Notes under the pieces: model-generated
The model's input: the letters and a program-made list of their open reading frames with translations, nothing else
What the model was told of the DNA's origin: nothing
The model's database searches: none
Made by a program: the position numbers and the translations under genes
Origin: Candidatus Denitrolinea symbiosum
Lineage (GTDB): Bacteria; Chloroflexota; Anaerolineae; Anaerolineales; Villigracilaceae
NCBI GenBank assembly: GCA_017312345.1
Contig: BLAA01000001.1
Coordinates: forward strand, 2,418,001 to 2,482,000
Reading direction: 5' to 3'
Length of the DNA stretch: 64,000 nucleotides
Part shown: one piece after another, positions 41,876 to 51,486 of the stretch
Layout: every line of letters starts with the position of its first letter
Position numbering within the stretch: position 1 is the stretch's first letter

Positions 41876-44224
41876 TTATGGGGGACATGTCTGCTGATAT
41901 TTTTCTTCGCCAATATATTCTTTCCATTCTTCTACACTGAGATTTCCCTTAACAATTTGACAAACTTTTCTAACCCAATGAGTAACATCTAAATTCCAAG
42001 CCATAGGGAAGGAATGTATGCTATAACGAGAACTGGGCGAGTTATAAGTGACAAGAATTTTTCCGTCGGGACTAAATTTTACATGCCTGGATGGAGAACT
42101 TAATACAATAAATTCTTGAAACGTTGCAGGATCAACCAGTTTAGTGGTTTCTCCTGCAACAGCTTGTAAATCTCCATCGGGGCTTATTGCTTCTCCGTAA
42201 TTTTCTTCCAATGATTCGCGAATCATCCTATCAGAAGGTTGCACACGATTCCCTGTCGAAATATCCCAAGCATATACCTTGTCGAGGCGATCTATTGCTA
42301 CGATGTACTTGCCATCTTGGCTGAAAAATACAGTTTCATAGTCGTCATATATTTCAAGAAATCCAAGATCTGTATGTTTAATTTCTAACCGAATTTCAAA
42401 CCAACTATGGTGTGCGGGTTTCTTCATGTCCCATATGGCAATATTACCGTCTAGGTCACTTGCAATGACAAAACTCCCATCATGGTTAATATCAACATCA
42501 ACAACGTCGGATGTATTGCCAATCAAAGTATATACATTTGACTCCCCCTTAATATTGCTAATAACTGTTACATCACGATATTGATCGTTGTATCCCCCGC
42601 CCACCACTATAGAATTTTCGTTTTGGCTGATTTGGACATCATTGATTACTGATGCCCAGGATAGAAATTCGCTTGTTTTGTTTTTTATTTTATCCACAAT
42701 AAATATTTTTGCCATACCGTCAGTGCCAGACCGAAAACCTGATATTTCGTTATTCTCAGTATAGACATGGATATTGCCATTAATGCTAATACTCGTATTG
42801 TTTTGATATCCCCTTCCCTGATTAGGGTCATACTCTTTAATCGTGTTAGATAGTATGTCAAACACAAACGCTTGTTTGGCATATGCAATTATAATTTTAT
42901 CTTTATCGCTTATTGTCGCCGCCACAGAGTCACACCCATAACAGACAATTTCATCTGTTTCAAATATGATACCCCTGTTTTTGATATCCCAAATGACAAG
43001 AGTTCGATCATTGTAATGTTCTGTCTCGCCTTTTACAAAAATTAACCAGTTATGTTCTGGTATAAAAGCGAAAGCTAGTATTTTTTTTGTATTCGTTGGA
43101 AACAAAGTATCTATTAGTTTCTTAGAGCGGGCGTTCCACAAAGTAATTTTTCCATCAGTGTCTAATGCGGCTAATACTTCGTTGTCTCCCGAATAACGAA
43201 TTTGTCTTATCGAGGACATCTTTGTATTAATTGGTTTATCTACGTACTCAAAATTGTCTGGATCAAAAAAGTAAACATAGCCATCACTTCCCCCTATTGT
43301 TATCAGGTTGCTATCTGGGGCAAAAGTTGCAGCCCTGCCCTTATTGCGAAGGATAACATGCGTTTTCGGGTCAGTTGCTAACAACGACTGAATAACTGCT
43401 CGCCTTGCTTCAAAAGTTGGGCTTCGTTTATATGCTTCGTACGCCAAGACAAGAGATAATCCTTTGTCATCATTCTTTTTGTCCAGAGATTCAGATGCAA
43501 GCCGTCGGGATTCTGCTATCGAATTTTGCTCATTTTCACTTTGTTTAATAACTAAAGCAATAATTGATAGTATAGCAATCATAAGTGTTGCAACTACAAT
43601 GCTTGTAACCTTAATTTTCTTCCTTTTCTTCTCGGCTTTCTTGCTTGATTCAATAAACAAATCTAATTGCTTTGTAAATGGTGGATCAAGTTTTTTTTGT
43701 TTTGCTTTAAAAACCCTGTTTTCAGCGTCCTTTATTTCTTCACCATGTAACAGCCAACTTTCTCGTTGATTGTTTCGTTGCCAGGCTAGCATTTTATTCC
43801 GCAAATGAGTATGATAATTTGCCCATTCGTAATCAAAGCGTATTGCGTCATAAATTTCGTGAATAGATTGTTCAAAATTGTCTAGATTATCTCGACAAAA
43901 TACATAGTTTCTACTTTTTATAGATTCTGGAATTCTGTCCTGTTGAGTTTCTGCAATATAAACAGGCACTATTTTTTTATTCTTCTTTGCGTATTCAATC
44001 TCTTGCTTGCACCAGTCTGACTCGACAGAATCTGGACTAATGAGAAAAACAAAGACCGTTGATTCGTCAATTCCCTGAAAAAGTGAGGGCGTAATTTCTT
44101 CCCCCTTGGGAACATCTTGCTTATCAACCCAAGTAACTACATTATATTTTTGTAAAGCATTAATGATTATTTCAGCCTTACTATCATCTTTTCTTGAATA
44201 AGACATGAAAATTTTATATTCCAT
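41876..44224 (-). CDS. TIR-transmembrane-WD40 protein (cassette 1)
   Basis: 782 residues from ATG 44224, with GGAG six bases upstream. Residues 1-110 form a TIR domain: YKIFMSYSRKDDSKAEIIIN, VTWVDKQDVPKGEEI, and SDWCKQEIEYAKKNKKIVPV, which keeps the W-C-x-x-E catalytic Glu of NAD-cleaving TIRs. A helical basic linker leads to one membrane segment (about 205-225, SIVVATLMIAILSIIALVI). The rest is a WD40-type propeller of about seven or more repeats (GGSDGYVYFFDPD, DTDGKITLWNARS, ASDLDGNIAIWDM). It fits a sensor-effector that detects something through the propeller and degrades NAD. It is preceded 25 bases upstream by a small partner gene. Very AT-rich. Confidence 0.88.
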   Translation of the reverse strand: MEYKIFMSYSRKDDSKAEIIINALQKYNVVTWVDKQDVPKGEEITPSLFQGIDESTVFVFLISPDSVESDWCKQEIEYAKKNKKIVPVYIAETQQDRIPESIKSRNYVFCRDNLDNFEQSIHEIYDAIRFDYEWANYHTHLRNKMLAWQRNNQRESWLLHGEEIKDAENRVFKAKQKKLDPPFTKQLDLFIESSKKAEKKRKKIKVTSIVVATLMIAILSIIALVIKQSENEQNSIAESRRLASESLDKKNDDKGLSLVLAYEAYKRSPTFEARRAVIQSLLATDPKTHVILRNKGRAATFAPDSNLITIGGSDGYVYFFDPDNFEYVDKPINTKMSSIRQIRYSGDNEVLAALDTDGKITLWNARSKKLIDTLFPTNTKKILAFAFIPEHNWLIFVKGETEHYNDRTLVIWDIKNRGIIFETDEIVCYGCDSVAATISDKDKIIIAYAKQAFVFDILSNTIKEYDPNQGRGYQNNTSISINGNIHVYTENNEISGFRSGTDGMAKIFIVDKIKNKTSEFLSWASVINDVQISQNENSIVVGGGYNDQYRDVTVISNIKGESNVYTLIGNTSDVVDVDINHDGSFVIASDLDGNIAIWDMKKPAHHSWFEIRLEIKHTDLGFLEIYDDYETVFFSQDGKYIVAIDRLDKVYAWDISTGNRVQPSDRMIRESLEENYGEAISPDGDLQAVAGETTKLVDPATFQEFIVLSSPSRHVKFSPDGKILVTYNSPSSRYSIHSFPMAWNLDVTHWVRKVCQIVKGNLSVEEWKEYIGEEKYQQTCPP

Positions 44225-44249
44225 AGATTTCTCCAATCCCTACAACGCT

Positions 44250-44747
44250 TTATTCTTCGACACCCGCAATTTTAGCCAAGGCATTAACATATAGTAACAT
44301 TTGTTCCCGCACTTGCCCTAGTTCTTTTCGGAATTCTGGAGCATACTCCCACTTACGCTCATGCTCAACGGTACTTACCTCGGCAAGTTTTGTTTCTTCG
44401 TAACTTTTTAAGATCGGATGCCACTTAACGAGGAAAGGACGAAGCCCTTTGTTTAAGACATCGATGGCTATTACACCTAATGATTGTGGGCCTTGTGCAA
44501 TTTCCGGTCCCGCGTCACGGAGTATTTGGCGAGTAATATTAAATACGTTGTAGAGCGAAGTCAAAGCTTCTCTTAATATACCTTCCTCTTGTTCTAATGG
44601 TTGTACAGCAATACGAGTTGATAATTCCACATATAACGCCCATGCTGCTTTTTGCTGGATTTCGTCATTCTCAAACTCAAGAGCCCCTAAATTAAAAGGC
44701 AACCCTATAGTTAATTTTTTTGCTTTGATCTTTTGTTTTTGAGACAT
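44250..44747 (-). CDS. Small partner of the TIR-WD40 protein (cassette 1)
   Basis: 165 residues with AAAGGAG before the ATG. Mostly helical: IQQKAAWALYVELSTRIAVQ, LREALTSLYNVFNITRQILR, RKELGQVREQMLLYVNALAK. No signal peptide or membrane segment. I recognise no named family. First gene of the cassette nearest attI, so it should be the best expressed. It and the TIR gene form a two-gene unit of probable immunity or conflict function (inference). Confidence 0.75.
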   Translation of the reverse strand: MSQKQKIKAKKLTIGLPFNLGALEFENDEIQQKAAWALYVELSTRIAVQPLEQEEGILREALTSLYNVFNITRQILRDAGPEIAQGPQSLGVIAIDVLNKGLRPFLVKWHPILKSYEETKLAEVSTVEHERKWEYAPEFRKELGQVREQMLLYVNALAKIAGVEE

Positions 44748-44786
44748 AACACTCTCCTTTAGTCATAATATGCCAGATAGCTTACC

Positions 44787-44949
44787 AGCCAACTACGGTT
44801 AGGCTGCGGCGAATATAATTCCTTTTAGACCTCTCCAAATCTTGCAGCCTAATCCCCCAAATTAATTTAGGAGTTGGACTGCAAGCGCTGGTAAAATCTA
44901 CCATACCCCCAGTATACCGCCGCTCCAAACGCTTGAAAAGGGAAACACA
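44787..44949 (-). other. Probable attI region between intI and the first cassette
   Basis: On the minus strand GTTGGCT (44793-44787) is the junction with cassette 1 and complements its R'' AGCCAAC. Just before it lie GCCTAAC (44804-44798) and an inverted repeat GCAGCCTAA/TTAGGCTGC (44844-44852 and 44799-44807). The cassette promoter should be here or within intI, but I could not fix it. Confidence 0.6.
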
Positions 44950-45972
44950 ATGTCAGAACCCCAAAATACCCCCAAAATGCCCCCAGCGCCTCCAAAAGAG
45001 ACATCCTCCCCGCCGCAGGGGAAAAAACTCCTCGAACAACTCAGCGACGCCATCCGCGCCAAACACTACTCCTATCGCACCGAACAAACCTACATCGAAT
45101 GGTGTCGCCGCTACATCCTCTACCACAACAAACGCCATCCCAAAGAAATGGGCGTCCCCGAAATTCAAGCCTACATCACCCACCTCGCCACCGAAGCCAA
45201 TGTCGCCGCCTCCACCCAGAATCAAGCCCTCAGCGCCATCCTCTTTCTCTACCGCCACGTCCTCCTCCAAAAAATCGAATTCCCCACCGACCTCATCCGC
45301 GCCAAAAAACCCGACCGCCTCCCATCCGTCCTCACCAGAGAAGAAGCCCTCGAAGTCATCGCCAAAATGAACGGCGTCCCCAAACTCATGGCCCAACTCC
45401 TCTTCGGCTCTGGCCTCCGCCTCATGGAATGTATGCGCCTCCGCATCAAAGACATAGACTTCGCCAACCGCCAGATCATCGTCCGCGACGGCAAGGGCGA
45501 AAACGACCGCTCCGTACCCCTCCCCGAAAGTCTCACTCCCGCCCTCAAAGCCCACATCCAGCAGGTAAAAACCATCCACCAGCGCGACCTCAAAGAAGGC
45601 TTCGGCGAAGTCAGCCTCCCCTACGCCCTTGCCCGAAAATACCCAAACGCCAATCGCGAACCAGGCTGGCAATACGTCTTCCCAGCCAGCCAGCGCTCTC
45701 TGGACCCCCAAACCAAAAAGACCATGCGCCACCATCTCGACGAAAGCGTCCTCCAGCGCGCCGTCAAAAATGCCGCCCGCCTGACCAAACTCGATAAACC
45801 CGTCTCCCCCCACACCTTCCGCCATAGTTTCGCCACCCACCTCCTCCAAACTGGCTACGATATCCGCACAGTGCAAGAATTATTGGGCCACAAAGACGTA
45901 AAAACCACCATGATCTACACCCACGTCCTCCAACTCGGCGGCCTCGCCGTCAAATCCCCCCTCGATGCCTGA
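44950..45972 (+). CDS. intI: Integron integrase IntI
   Basis: 340 residues. A tyrosine recombinase with N-terminal SAM-like domain ([20 protein letters not shown], then [10 protein letters not shown]) and catalytic residues in [18 protein letters not shown] (Arg), [12 protein letters not shown] (His, Arg), [15 protein letters not shown] (His, Tyr). Between them is the insert peculiar to Int[21 protein letters not shown], then [20 protein letters not shown]. This patch separates IntI from other Xer-like recombinases and binds the unpaired bases of attC. It is divergent from the cassettes, the classic integron layout. A Pro/Lys-rich N-terminal extension of ~20 residues is unusual. It appears complete. 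Confidence 0.95.
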   Translation: MSEPQNTPKMPPAPPKETSSPPQGKKLLEQLSDAIRAKHYSYRTEQTYIEWCRRYILYHNKRHPKEMGVPEIQAYITHLATEANVAASTQNQALSAILFLYRHVLLQKIEFPTDLIRAKKPDRLPSVLTREEALEVIAKMNGVPKLMAQLLFGSGLRLMECMRLRIKDIDFANRQIIVRDGKGENDRSVPLPESLTPALKAHIQQVKTIHQRDLKEGFGEVSLPYALARKYPNANREPGWQYVFPASQRSLDPQTKKTMRHHLDESVLQRAVKNAARLTKLDKPVSPHTFRHSFATHLLQTGYDIRTVQELLGHKDVKTTMIYTHVLQLGGLAVKSPLDA

Positions 45973-46107
45973 AACAACCAACGGGCCTCCCAGCCCGAAG
46001 CGGCGTGTCGAGCCTGTCGAGACAGGCTTCGCATATCAGCGCCGCGGATTCATCCCCCTGCGACGTGACATACAATCCGTATATCCGCACCCAAATCCGC
46101 TCCCACA

Positions 46108-46144
46108 CCTGAAACCCAAAACCTGAAACCCAAAACCTGAACCC
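46108..46144 (+). repeat. Short tandem repeat before the threonine aldolase gene
   Basis: CCTGAAACCCAAAA occurs twice in tandem (46108-46135) with a third partial copy. It lies just ahead of the ltaE ribosome site. Confidence 0.8.
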
Positions 46145-46157
46145 TGGAACTTGAAAC

Positions 46158-47192
46158 ATGAACCCCACAGACCTCCGCTCCGATACCCTCACCCACCCCA
46201 CCCCCGCCATGCGCGAAGCCATGGCCAAAGCCCCCGTCGGCGACGACGTATACGCCGAAGACCCCACCGTCAACCGCCTGCAAGAACTCGCCGCCGCCCG
46301 CACAGGCAAAGAAGCCGCCCTCTACGTCCCAAGCGGCGCCATGGGCAACCTCGCCTCCATCCTCGCCCACTGCCAGCGCGGCGACGAAGTCATGCTCGGC
46401 GACAAATCCCACACCTTCCTCTACGAAGCGGGAGGCATCTCCGCGTTGGGCGGAATTCACTCTCGACAACTGCCGAACCAACCCGACGGCTCGCTTCTCC
46501 TCTCCGACCTCGAAGCGGGGTTGCGCGGAACCGATTCGCATTACCCGCCCTCGCGCCTCATCTCGCTCGAAAACACCCACAACCGCTGCGGCGGAGTCTT
46601 CCAACCCCCCCGCTATTTCCAACAAGTCGGCGAATTTGCCCAACAGCACGGACTCAAAATCCACCTCGACGGAGCGCGCATCTTCAACGCCGCCGCCGCC
46701 CAAAACGTGGACGTGAAAGCCTTCGCCCAACACGTCGACTCGCTCACCTTCTGCCTCAGCAAAGGACTCGCCGCCCCCGTCGGCTCCGTCATCTGCGGAA
46801 CGCGCGAATTCATCCAGCGCGCCCACCGTCAACGCAAACTCCTCGGCGGCGGAATGCGCCAGGCGGGAATCCTCGCCGCCGCAGGCATCGTCGCCCTCGA
46901 GACGATGGTAGACCGCCTCAGCGAAGATCACGCTCGGGCCCGCGCCCTCGCCCAACGTCTGGAAAAGATGCGAGGGCTTATCGTCAATACCTCATCTACC
47001 AACATGGTCTTCGTCTCGCTCGCAGATTCCGTCCCCCTCTCGGCAAAAGAAGTGGCCGAAAAACTGAAAGCGCTCGGCGTCCTCGTCGGCGTCACTGACT
47101 CGCGCCAATTCCGCCTCGTCACGCACTACGAAGTGAACGACGCCGACGTGGAACGCGCCGCCTCCGCTTTCGCCGAAGTCCTGCAAGCCTAA
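46158..47192 (+). CDS. ltaE: Low-specificity L-threonine aldolase
   Basis: 344 residues. A PLP fold-type I enzyme: [18 protein letters not shown] at the start, [31 protein letters not shown], the [11 protein letters not shown]sp that holds the pyridine ring, and the PLP Lys in [14 protein letters not shown]. It cleaves L-threonine or allo-threonine to glycine and acetaldehyde. It lies just outside the integron on the intI side and is GC-rich like the chromosome. Confidence 0.94.
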   Translation: MNPTDLRSDTLTHPTPAMREAMAKAPVGDDVYAEDPTVNRLQELAAARTGKEAALYVPSGAMGNLASILAHCQRGDEVMLGDKSHTFLYEAGGISALGGIHSRQLPNQPDGSLLLSDLEAGLRGTDSHYPPSRLISLENTHNRCGGVFQPPRYFQQVGEFAQQHGLKIHLDGARIFNAAAAQNVDVKAFAQHVDSLTFCLSKGLAAPVGSVICGTREFIQRAHRQRKLLGGGMRQAGILAAAGIVALETMVDRLSEDHARARALAQRLEKMRGLIVNTSSTNMVFVSLADSVPLSAKEVAEKLKALGVLVGVTDSRQFRLVTHYEVNDADVERAASAFAEVLQA

Positions 47193-47299
47193 AGAGCGTT
47201 TCTTAACTCCCTTTTGCGCACAGATTTGACGGATTGCGCGGACAAACACGGATACCTGCGCCCGTTCGCGCCTATTCGGGCTTATTCGCGTCCCCAGCC

Positions 47300-50200
47300 C
47301 TACTGCTCCAGGTCTGGCTCGCTTAGCGCGCTGGTCGCGGCGATCTCGTCCAAAACCTGCACCACCTGCGGGTCGAACAAGATTCCCGCCTGCTGGCGTA
47401 GATACTGTATGGCCTCCTCCTGCTCTACGCGCATTCGATACGGACGGTTGCTGGTCAGCGCGTCGAAGGCGTCTGCCACCGCAAAGATGCGCGCCAGGTA
47501 GGGGATGTTCAGGCCGCTGAGCCCCACAGGATACCCGCTCCCGTCCCAGCGTTCCTGGTGATAGCGGATCACCGCCAGCGTATCCTGCAGGAAGGGAATC
47601 CCCTCCACAATGCGCGCGCCGATGTCGGGGTGCAGGCGCATGATCTTCCATTCCGCCTCGTCGAGCGGCCCCGGTTTGTGCAGGATGGCGTCGCGGATGC
47701 CGATCTTGCCGATGTCGTGGAGGAGGGAGCCGCGCTCGAGGGCTTTTAGTTGGGTGGCGGTGAGTCCCAGTTTTTCGCCCAGGACGCGGGCGATCTGCGC
47801 CACGCGCAGGCTGTGACCTTCGGTCTCGCGGTCGCGCGCGTCCAGCGCCGACATCAGCGCGGCCAGCGTGTGGTCGTAGGTGGTCTCCAATTCGCGGTAG
47901 GCGTTTTCCACCTCCCGGGCCTGCTGCCGCGATTCCACGAGCAGGATGGAGCGTTCCAGCGCCAGCGCGGCCTGGTTGGCGAGCGTTTGAAGGCTGGTGG
48001 CGAACCGGGCGCTGTTCCGGTCGGGCAGGGTGAGCCACAACGCGCCGTAGGCGCGCCGGGAAGTCTTGAGGGGGAAGCAGATGGCCGAGGGGTTGCCCTC
48101 CTGCGATTGGTAGATGCTCTGCCCGCTTTCCAGGGTCCGCTGGATGAGCTGCATAGGATGCGCGGGCGGGACGTGCTCGCCGTGGCTGTTCACCTGCGCC
48201 TGAGCCTCGGTCCGGCCGTCTGGCGTGAGCAGCAGGATGCCCGTCGCATCCGCCTCACTGATCTTCTGGGTGGTTTCCGCGATGAAGCGGGCCGCCTCAG
48301 AAAGTTCCTGCGCCTGGATCACGTGGAAGCTCAACTGGTACAGCTGGGTGATGCTCGTCAGATTGCTCCGCAGTTCGTGCGAGAGCCAGGCGCTTTCGAT
48401 GGCGGCCGAGGCTTGCGAAGACAGCAGGCTCGCCAGCGATTCGTCGTTTTCCGTGAAGAACACCTCGCCCTGTTTGCCGAACGCCAGCATTGCCCCCACG
48501 CTCAACCGGTGCATGCGGATGGGGATGGCGATCATGCTGCGCAGGGCGGGCTGGTCGAGTTCGATGTGCGAGGCGTGTTTGTACTTGCGGAGGTCGCGGA
48601 TGCGAAACGGCTGCGCGGAGTTGAGCGCCGCCTGCATCAGCGGTTCCTCGGCCGGGTTCTGGCGCAGCGACTTCAACAGCCGCGGCGCCAGCCCGGCTGA
48701 GGCGTTGCGGGTGAAGTTCCCGTCCTGGTCGAGGAGCGTCACGAAGGCGAAGCGGGCGCGCAGGGTCTGCCGCGCGATGGCGGCCACTTCCTCCGCCGCG
48801 CTTTGCGGGTCGGGTTGGGCGGTGAGGGAAATGCCAGCCTGGATCAACTCCATCAGCCGCTGGTGATATTCCGAACGCTCCCAGGCGCGCAGGAGTTCCG
48901 CGGCCGCCGCCTCCGCGATCTGGATGTCGGCGCGGTCGAACGCGTTGACCTGGTCGCTGCTGATCTCGAGCGCCGCCTTGAGATGGCCGCGGTCCACCAG
49001 CGGGACCACGATCAGCGAGAGCGTCTTTTCGTCGTTGACCTTGATGAAGTCTGGTTCGAGACGGGTGTCGTTGACCACCTGGGTCTTTCGCAGGCGGGCC
49101 GCGCGGCCGAGGATGCCCGCGTTCACGCTTTGACGGTATCCCGGCGGCAGGAGGCCGGTGCGCTGCCCGGCGGAGGTGATCGCCACCAGTTCGCGCCGCT
49201 CGGGTTCGTGCATGTACAGCGTCGTCAGGCTGCAATTGACGGAACGCTGCAGCGTGTTCACCGCCAGTTGCGAGGCCACCGGCGCGTCCAGTTGGTTTTC
49301 CAGCTGCTGGCTGAGCTCGGAGAGCAGGGTCAATTGCGTGGAGCGGCGCTTCTCGCTGGCAAGTTGTTCCCCCAGCGTTTGGATCTGGCGCGACAGCAGC
49401 CCGATCCGTTTTTGAGCGTCTGACCCGTTCAGGATGGGCGTGATCAGCCGTTCGATCCGATGATCCCAGGTGGTCATCTCCGCCGGGTCCATCCCGCCGC
49501 CGACTGCGGCGGTTTCCCCTTCGGAGAGCGGCGCCAGCCCGTTGATGATCGCCACGAGCGAGATCAACGCGTAGATGAGCAGCGCCTCAGTCCCCGACAA
49601 AAGAACGAAGGCCAGTTCGCGGCTGTTCAGGCGCAGGTATCCCCATCCGCTGATGCTGGAGACCTGCTCGATTTGCGCGGTTTCCAGTAACAGCGTGGTC
49701 ACGATCAGGAAGATTGTCTGAAGGATGGCGGCCAGCCGGATGAAGCGCAGGCCGATCAGGTCGGCGGGCGGAAGCTTGAGCCGCGCCCACGGGATGTAGT
49801 CGGTGTTGGAGAGCGTCATCGCCAGGGCGAACGCCGGGATCAGCCCGGACGCGCTCCTGGTATATATGGAAAGAAAGCTCCAGCCGAACCAGGGGAACGC
49901 CAGCGCCACCGAGAGGAGATGTCTTTGCAGGCGGGGCGGCGGCTTCCGCAGGATCAGGCCGCCCGCTCCCGCGCTGAGCAGGAAGGCGAGGCTGAAGAGC
50001 AGGCGATAGGGAGACAGCGACGGGTAGACCGCGGCCGCGTCGGCCGCCGACCAGACCAGAAGTCCAAGCCCCACGACCAGGTTCAGGAGCGAAGCGTAAG
50101 CGACCAGCAGATTGACCCCATTTCCGTTTGGCGCCGCGCCTTCGTTCTGTTGGATGATCATGGGGATGGCGAGGACGAGTCCCCCGAACAAAAGCGCTTC

Positions 50201-50485
50201 CACCAAAAATCCGTGATGGGCGTACAGGAAGGCCAGCGCGGCCATCCAGATGGTCAAAAGCGCCTGCGTGGCGACGACGATCCGCCGGCGGGCGGCGATT
50301 GGAATTTGGGCGAGGGCCACGATCCCGGATATGTGCAGAAGTATGCCCAGCCCGTGGGTAATGGGGATGGGCAGTCCGGCTAGCAGGGTTTTCTGGTATT
50401 GCGGAAGCAACAGAAAGCCCAGGCTTGTCGCCAGCAGAAGGACGGCGATCAGCGCGATCAGCGGATCGTTGGTGTTGCGCTTCAT
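47300..50485 (-). CDS. Membrane GAF-HD-GYP signalling protein
   Basis: 1061 residues from ATG 50485 (MKRNTNDPLIALIAVLLLA); ATG 50503 (MLSFAH) is also possible. Residues 1-330 hold about nine membrane segments like a histidine-kinase N-terminal sensor. A short coiled coil leads to three GAF domains (about 370-520, 540-690, 710-850). The C-terminal HD-GYP domain has HSLRVAQIARVLGE, SLLHDIGKIGIRDAILHKPG and YHQERWDGSGYPVGLSG. The HD and the GYP triplet are intact, so it should hydrolyse cyclic di-GMP, gated by ligands at the GAF domains. No phosphorelay domain. Confidence 0.9.
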   Translation of the reverse strand: MKRNTNDPLIALIAVLLLATSLGFLLLPQYQKTLLAGLPIPITHGLGILLHISGIVALAQIPIAARRRIVVATQALLTIWMAALAFLYAHHGFLVEALLFGGLVLAIPMIIQQNEGAAPNGNGVNLLVAYASLLNLVVGLGLLVWSAADAAAVYPSLSPYRLLFSLAFLLSAGAGGLILRKPPPRLQRHLLSVALAFPWFGWSFLSIYTRSASGLIPAFALAMTLSNTDYIPWARLKLPPADLIGLRFIRLAAILQTIFLIVTTLLLETAQIEQVSSISGWGYLRLNSRELAFVLLSGTEALLIYALISLVAIINGLAPLSEGETAAVGGGMDPAEMTTWDHRIERLITPILNGSDAQKRIGLLSRQIQTLGEQLASEKRRSTQLTLLSELSQQLENQLDAPVASQLAVNTLQRSVNCSLTTLYMHEPERRELVAITSAGQRTGLLPPGYRQSVNAGILGRAARLRKTQVVNDTRLEPDFIKVNDEKTLSLIVVPLVDRGHLKAALEISSDQVNAFDRADIQIAEAAAAELLRAWERSEYHQRLMELIQAGISLTAQPDPQSAAEEVAAIARQTLRARFAFVTLLDQDGNFTRNASAGLAPRLLKSLRQNPAEEPLMQAALNSAQPFRIRDLRKYKHASHIELDQPALRSMIAIPIRMHRLSVGAMLAFGKQGEVFFTENDESLASLLSSQASAAIESAWLSHELRSNLTSITQLYQLSFHVIQAQELSEAARFIAETTQKISEADATGILLLTPDGRTEAQAQVNSHGEHVPPAHPMQLIQRTLESGQSIYQSQEGNPSAICFPLKTSRRAYGALWLTLPDRNSARFATSLQTLANQAALALERSILLVESRQQAREVENAYRELETTYDHTLAALMSALDARDRETEGHSLRVAQIARVLGEKLGLTATQLKALERGSLLHDIGKIGIRDAILHKPGPLDEAEWKIMRLHPDIGARIVEGIPFLQDTLAVIRYHQERWDGSGYPVGLSGLNIPYLARIFAVADAFDALTSNRPYRMRVEQEEAIQYLRQQAGILFDPQVVQVLDEIAATSALSEPDLEQ

Positions 50486-50638
50486 GTGCGCGAAGGATAG
50501 CATAAATACCGCAGACTGGCTACCCACGACGCGGCTCGATTCGATTCTCTGATATAATTCGCGCGCCTGGGAGGGTTGCCTGGCGGGGCGATCCCTTTCC
50601 ATGCCTTTGGCTGGTATCACATTTCATCAGGACTGACG

Positions 50639-51475
50639 ATGTTTGAGATCATTACAATGCAACAGATCGAAGAGGTGGCCGACGCGCTGCGTTCTCGCCT
50701 CGATGCCGTCCCGCGCGCGGGGCTGATCCTCGGTTCGGGTTTGAACGCCCTGGCCGAATCGGTGGAAAACGCGCGTCTCGTCCCCTTTCGCGAAATTCCC
50801 CATTGGCCGTTGTCCACAGTCCAGGGACACAGCGGCCAGCTGGTGATCGGCAGGCTCGAGGGCCAGCCGGTCTTCGTGTTGCAGGGACGCGTCCATTATT
50901 ATGAAGGCTATCACATGACGCAGGTCACGCTGCCAGTGCGCGTGATGCAGCTGCTCAAGATCGAGACGCTGATCGTGACCAACGCCGCCGGCGGCATCAA
51001 TCCCGACTTCTCGCCGGGCGACGTGATGCTCATCACCGACCATCTCAACCTGGCGGGGATGTCGGGACTGAACCCGCTCATCGGTCCAAACCTGGACGAA
51101 CTGGGGCCGCGCTTTCCCGACATGAGCCAGGCCTACGACCGCGTCCACCTGGAGCGGGCGCGGGACGCGGCCAGGGCCGCGGGCATCCAGCTCCGCGAGG
51201 GAGTCTACGCCGGGTTGAGCGGTCCCTCCTTCGAGACGCCCGCCGACCTGCGCTTCCTGCGCGTCGCGGGCGCGGACGCGGTGGGCATGTCCACCGTCCC
51301 CGAAGTGACCGTCGCCCGTCACGGCGGGCAGCGCGTGCTGGGGCTTTCGGGCATCAGCAACAAGGCCAACCTCGACGGCTCCACCGTCACCACCCACGAG
51401 GAAGTGATGGAAGCCGGGCGCGTCATCACTCCCAAAATGGAGAAGATCATCCGCGGCGTTTTGCGCGTGTTGTAA
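50639..51475 (+). CDS. Purine nucleoside phosphorylase (trimeric type)
   Basis: 278 residues from ATG 50639 with AGGA upstream; an extension above it is not conserved in type. Signatures: GLILGSGLNALAESVE, VQGHSGQLVIGRLEGQPVFV, LQGRVHYYEGYHMTQVTLPV, TNAAGGINPDFSPGDVM, GLSGPSFETPADLRFL, and the purine-binding Asn in SGISNKANLDG. It splits purine nucleosides with phosphate for salvage. It heads a run of plus-strand genes. Confidence 0.94.
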   Translation: MFEIITMQQIEEVADALRSRLDAVPRAGLILGSGLNALAESVENARLVPFREIPHWPLSTVQGHSGQLVIGRLEGQPVFVLQGRVHYYEGYHMTQVTLPVRVMQLLKIETLIVTNAAGGINPDFSPGDVMLITDHLNLAGMSGLNPLIGPNLDELGPRFPDMSQAYDRVHLERARDAARAAGIQLREGVYAGLSGPSFETPADLRFLRVAGADAVGMSTVPEVTVARHGGQRVLGLSGISNKANLDGSTVTTHEEVMEAGRVITPKMEKIIRGVLRVL

Positions 51476-51486
51476 GTTGAGCAGGT

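Larger units (their letters stand above)
34273..45972 (-). mobile_element. Chromosomal integron: intI, attI and four gene cassettes, invaded by IS110 elements
   Basis: A tyrosine integrase with the integron-specific insert (44950-45972, plus) diverges from cassettes on the minus strand. R' and R'' boxes pair within each cassette. Cassette 1 (44793 to about 41746) begins GTTGGCT and ends AGCCAAC. Cassette 2 (41746 to 40812) begins GTTAGCCC and ends GGGCTAAC. Cassette 3 (37042-35958) begins GTTGGGCG and ends CGCCCAAC. Cassette 4 (34991-34273) begins GTTGGCA and ends GCCCAAC, a looser match. Cassette genes are clearly AT-richer than the flanks. Confidence 0.85.

Noticed and set aside
45002..45970. 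Minus-strand gene opposite intI
   Set aside because: Low-complexity antisense frame; the plus strand has all IntI catalytic and insert motifs.
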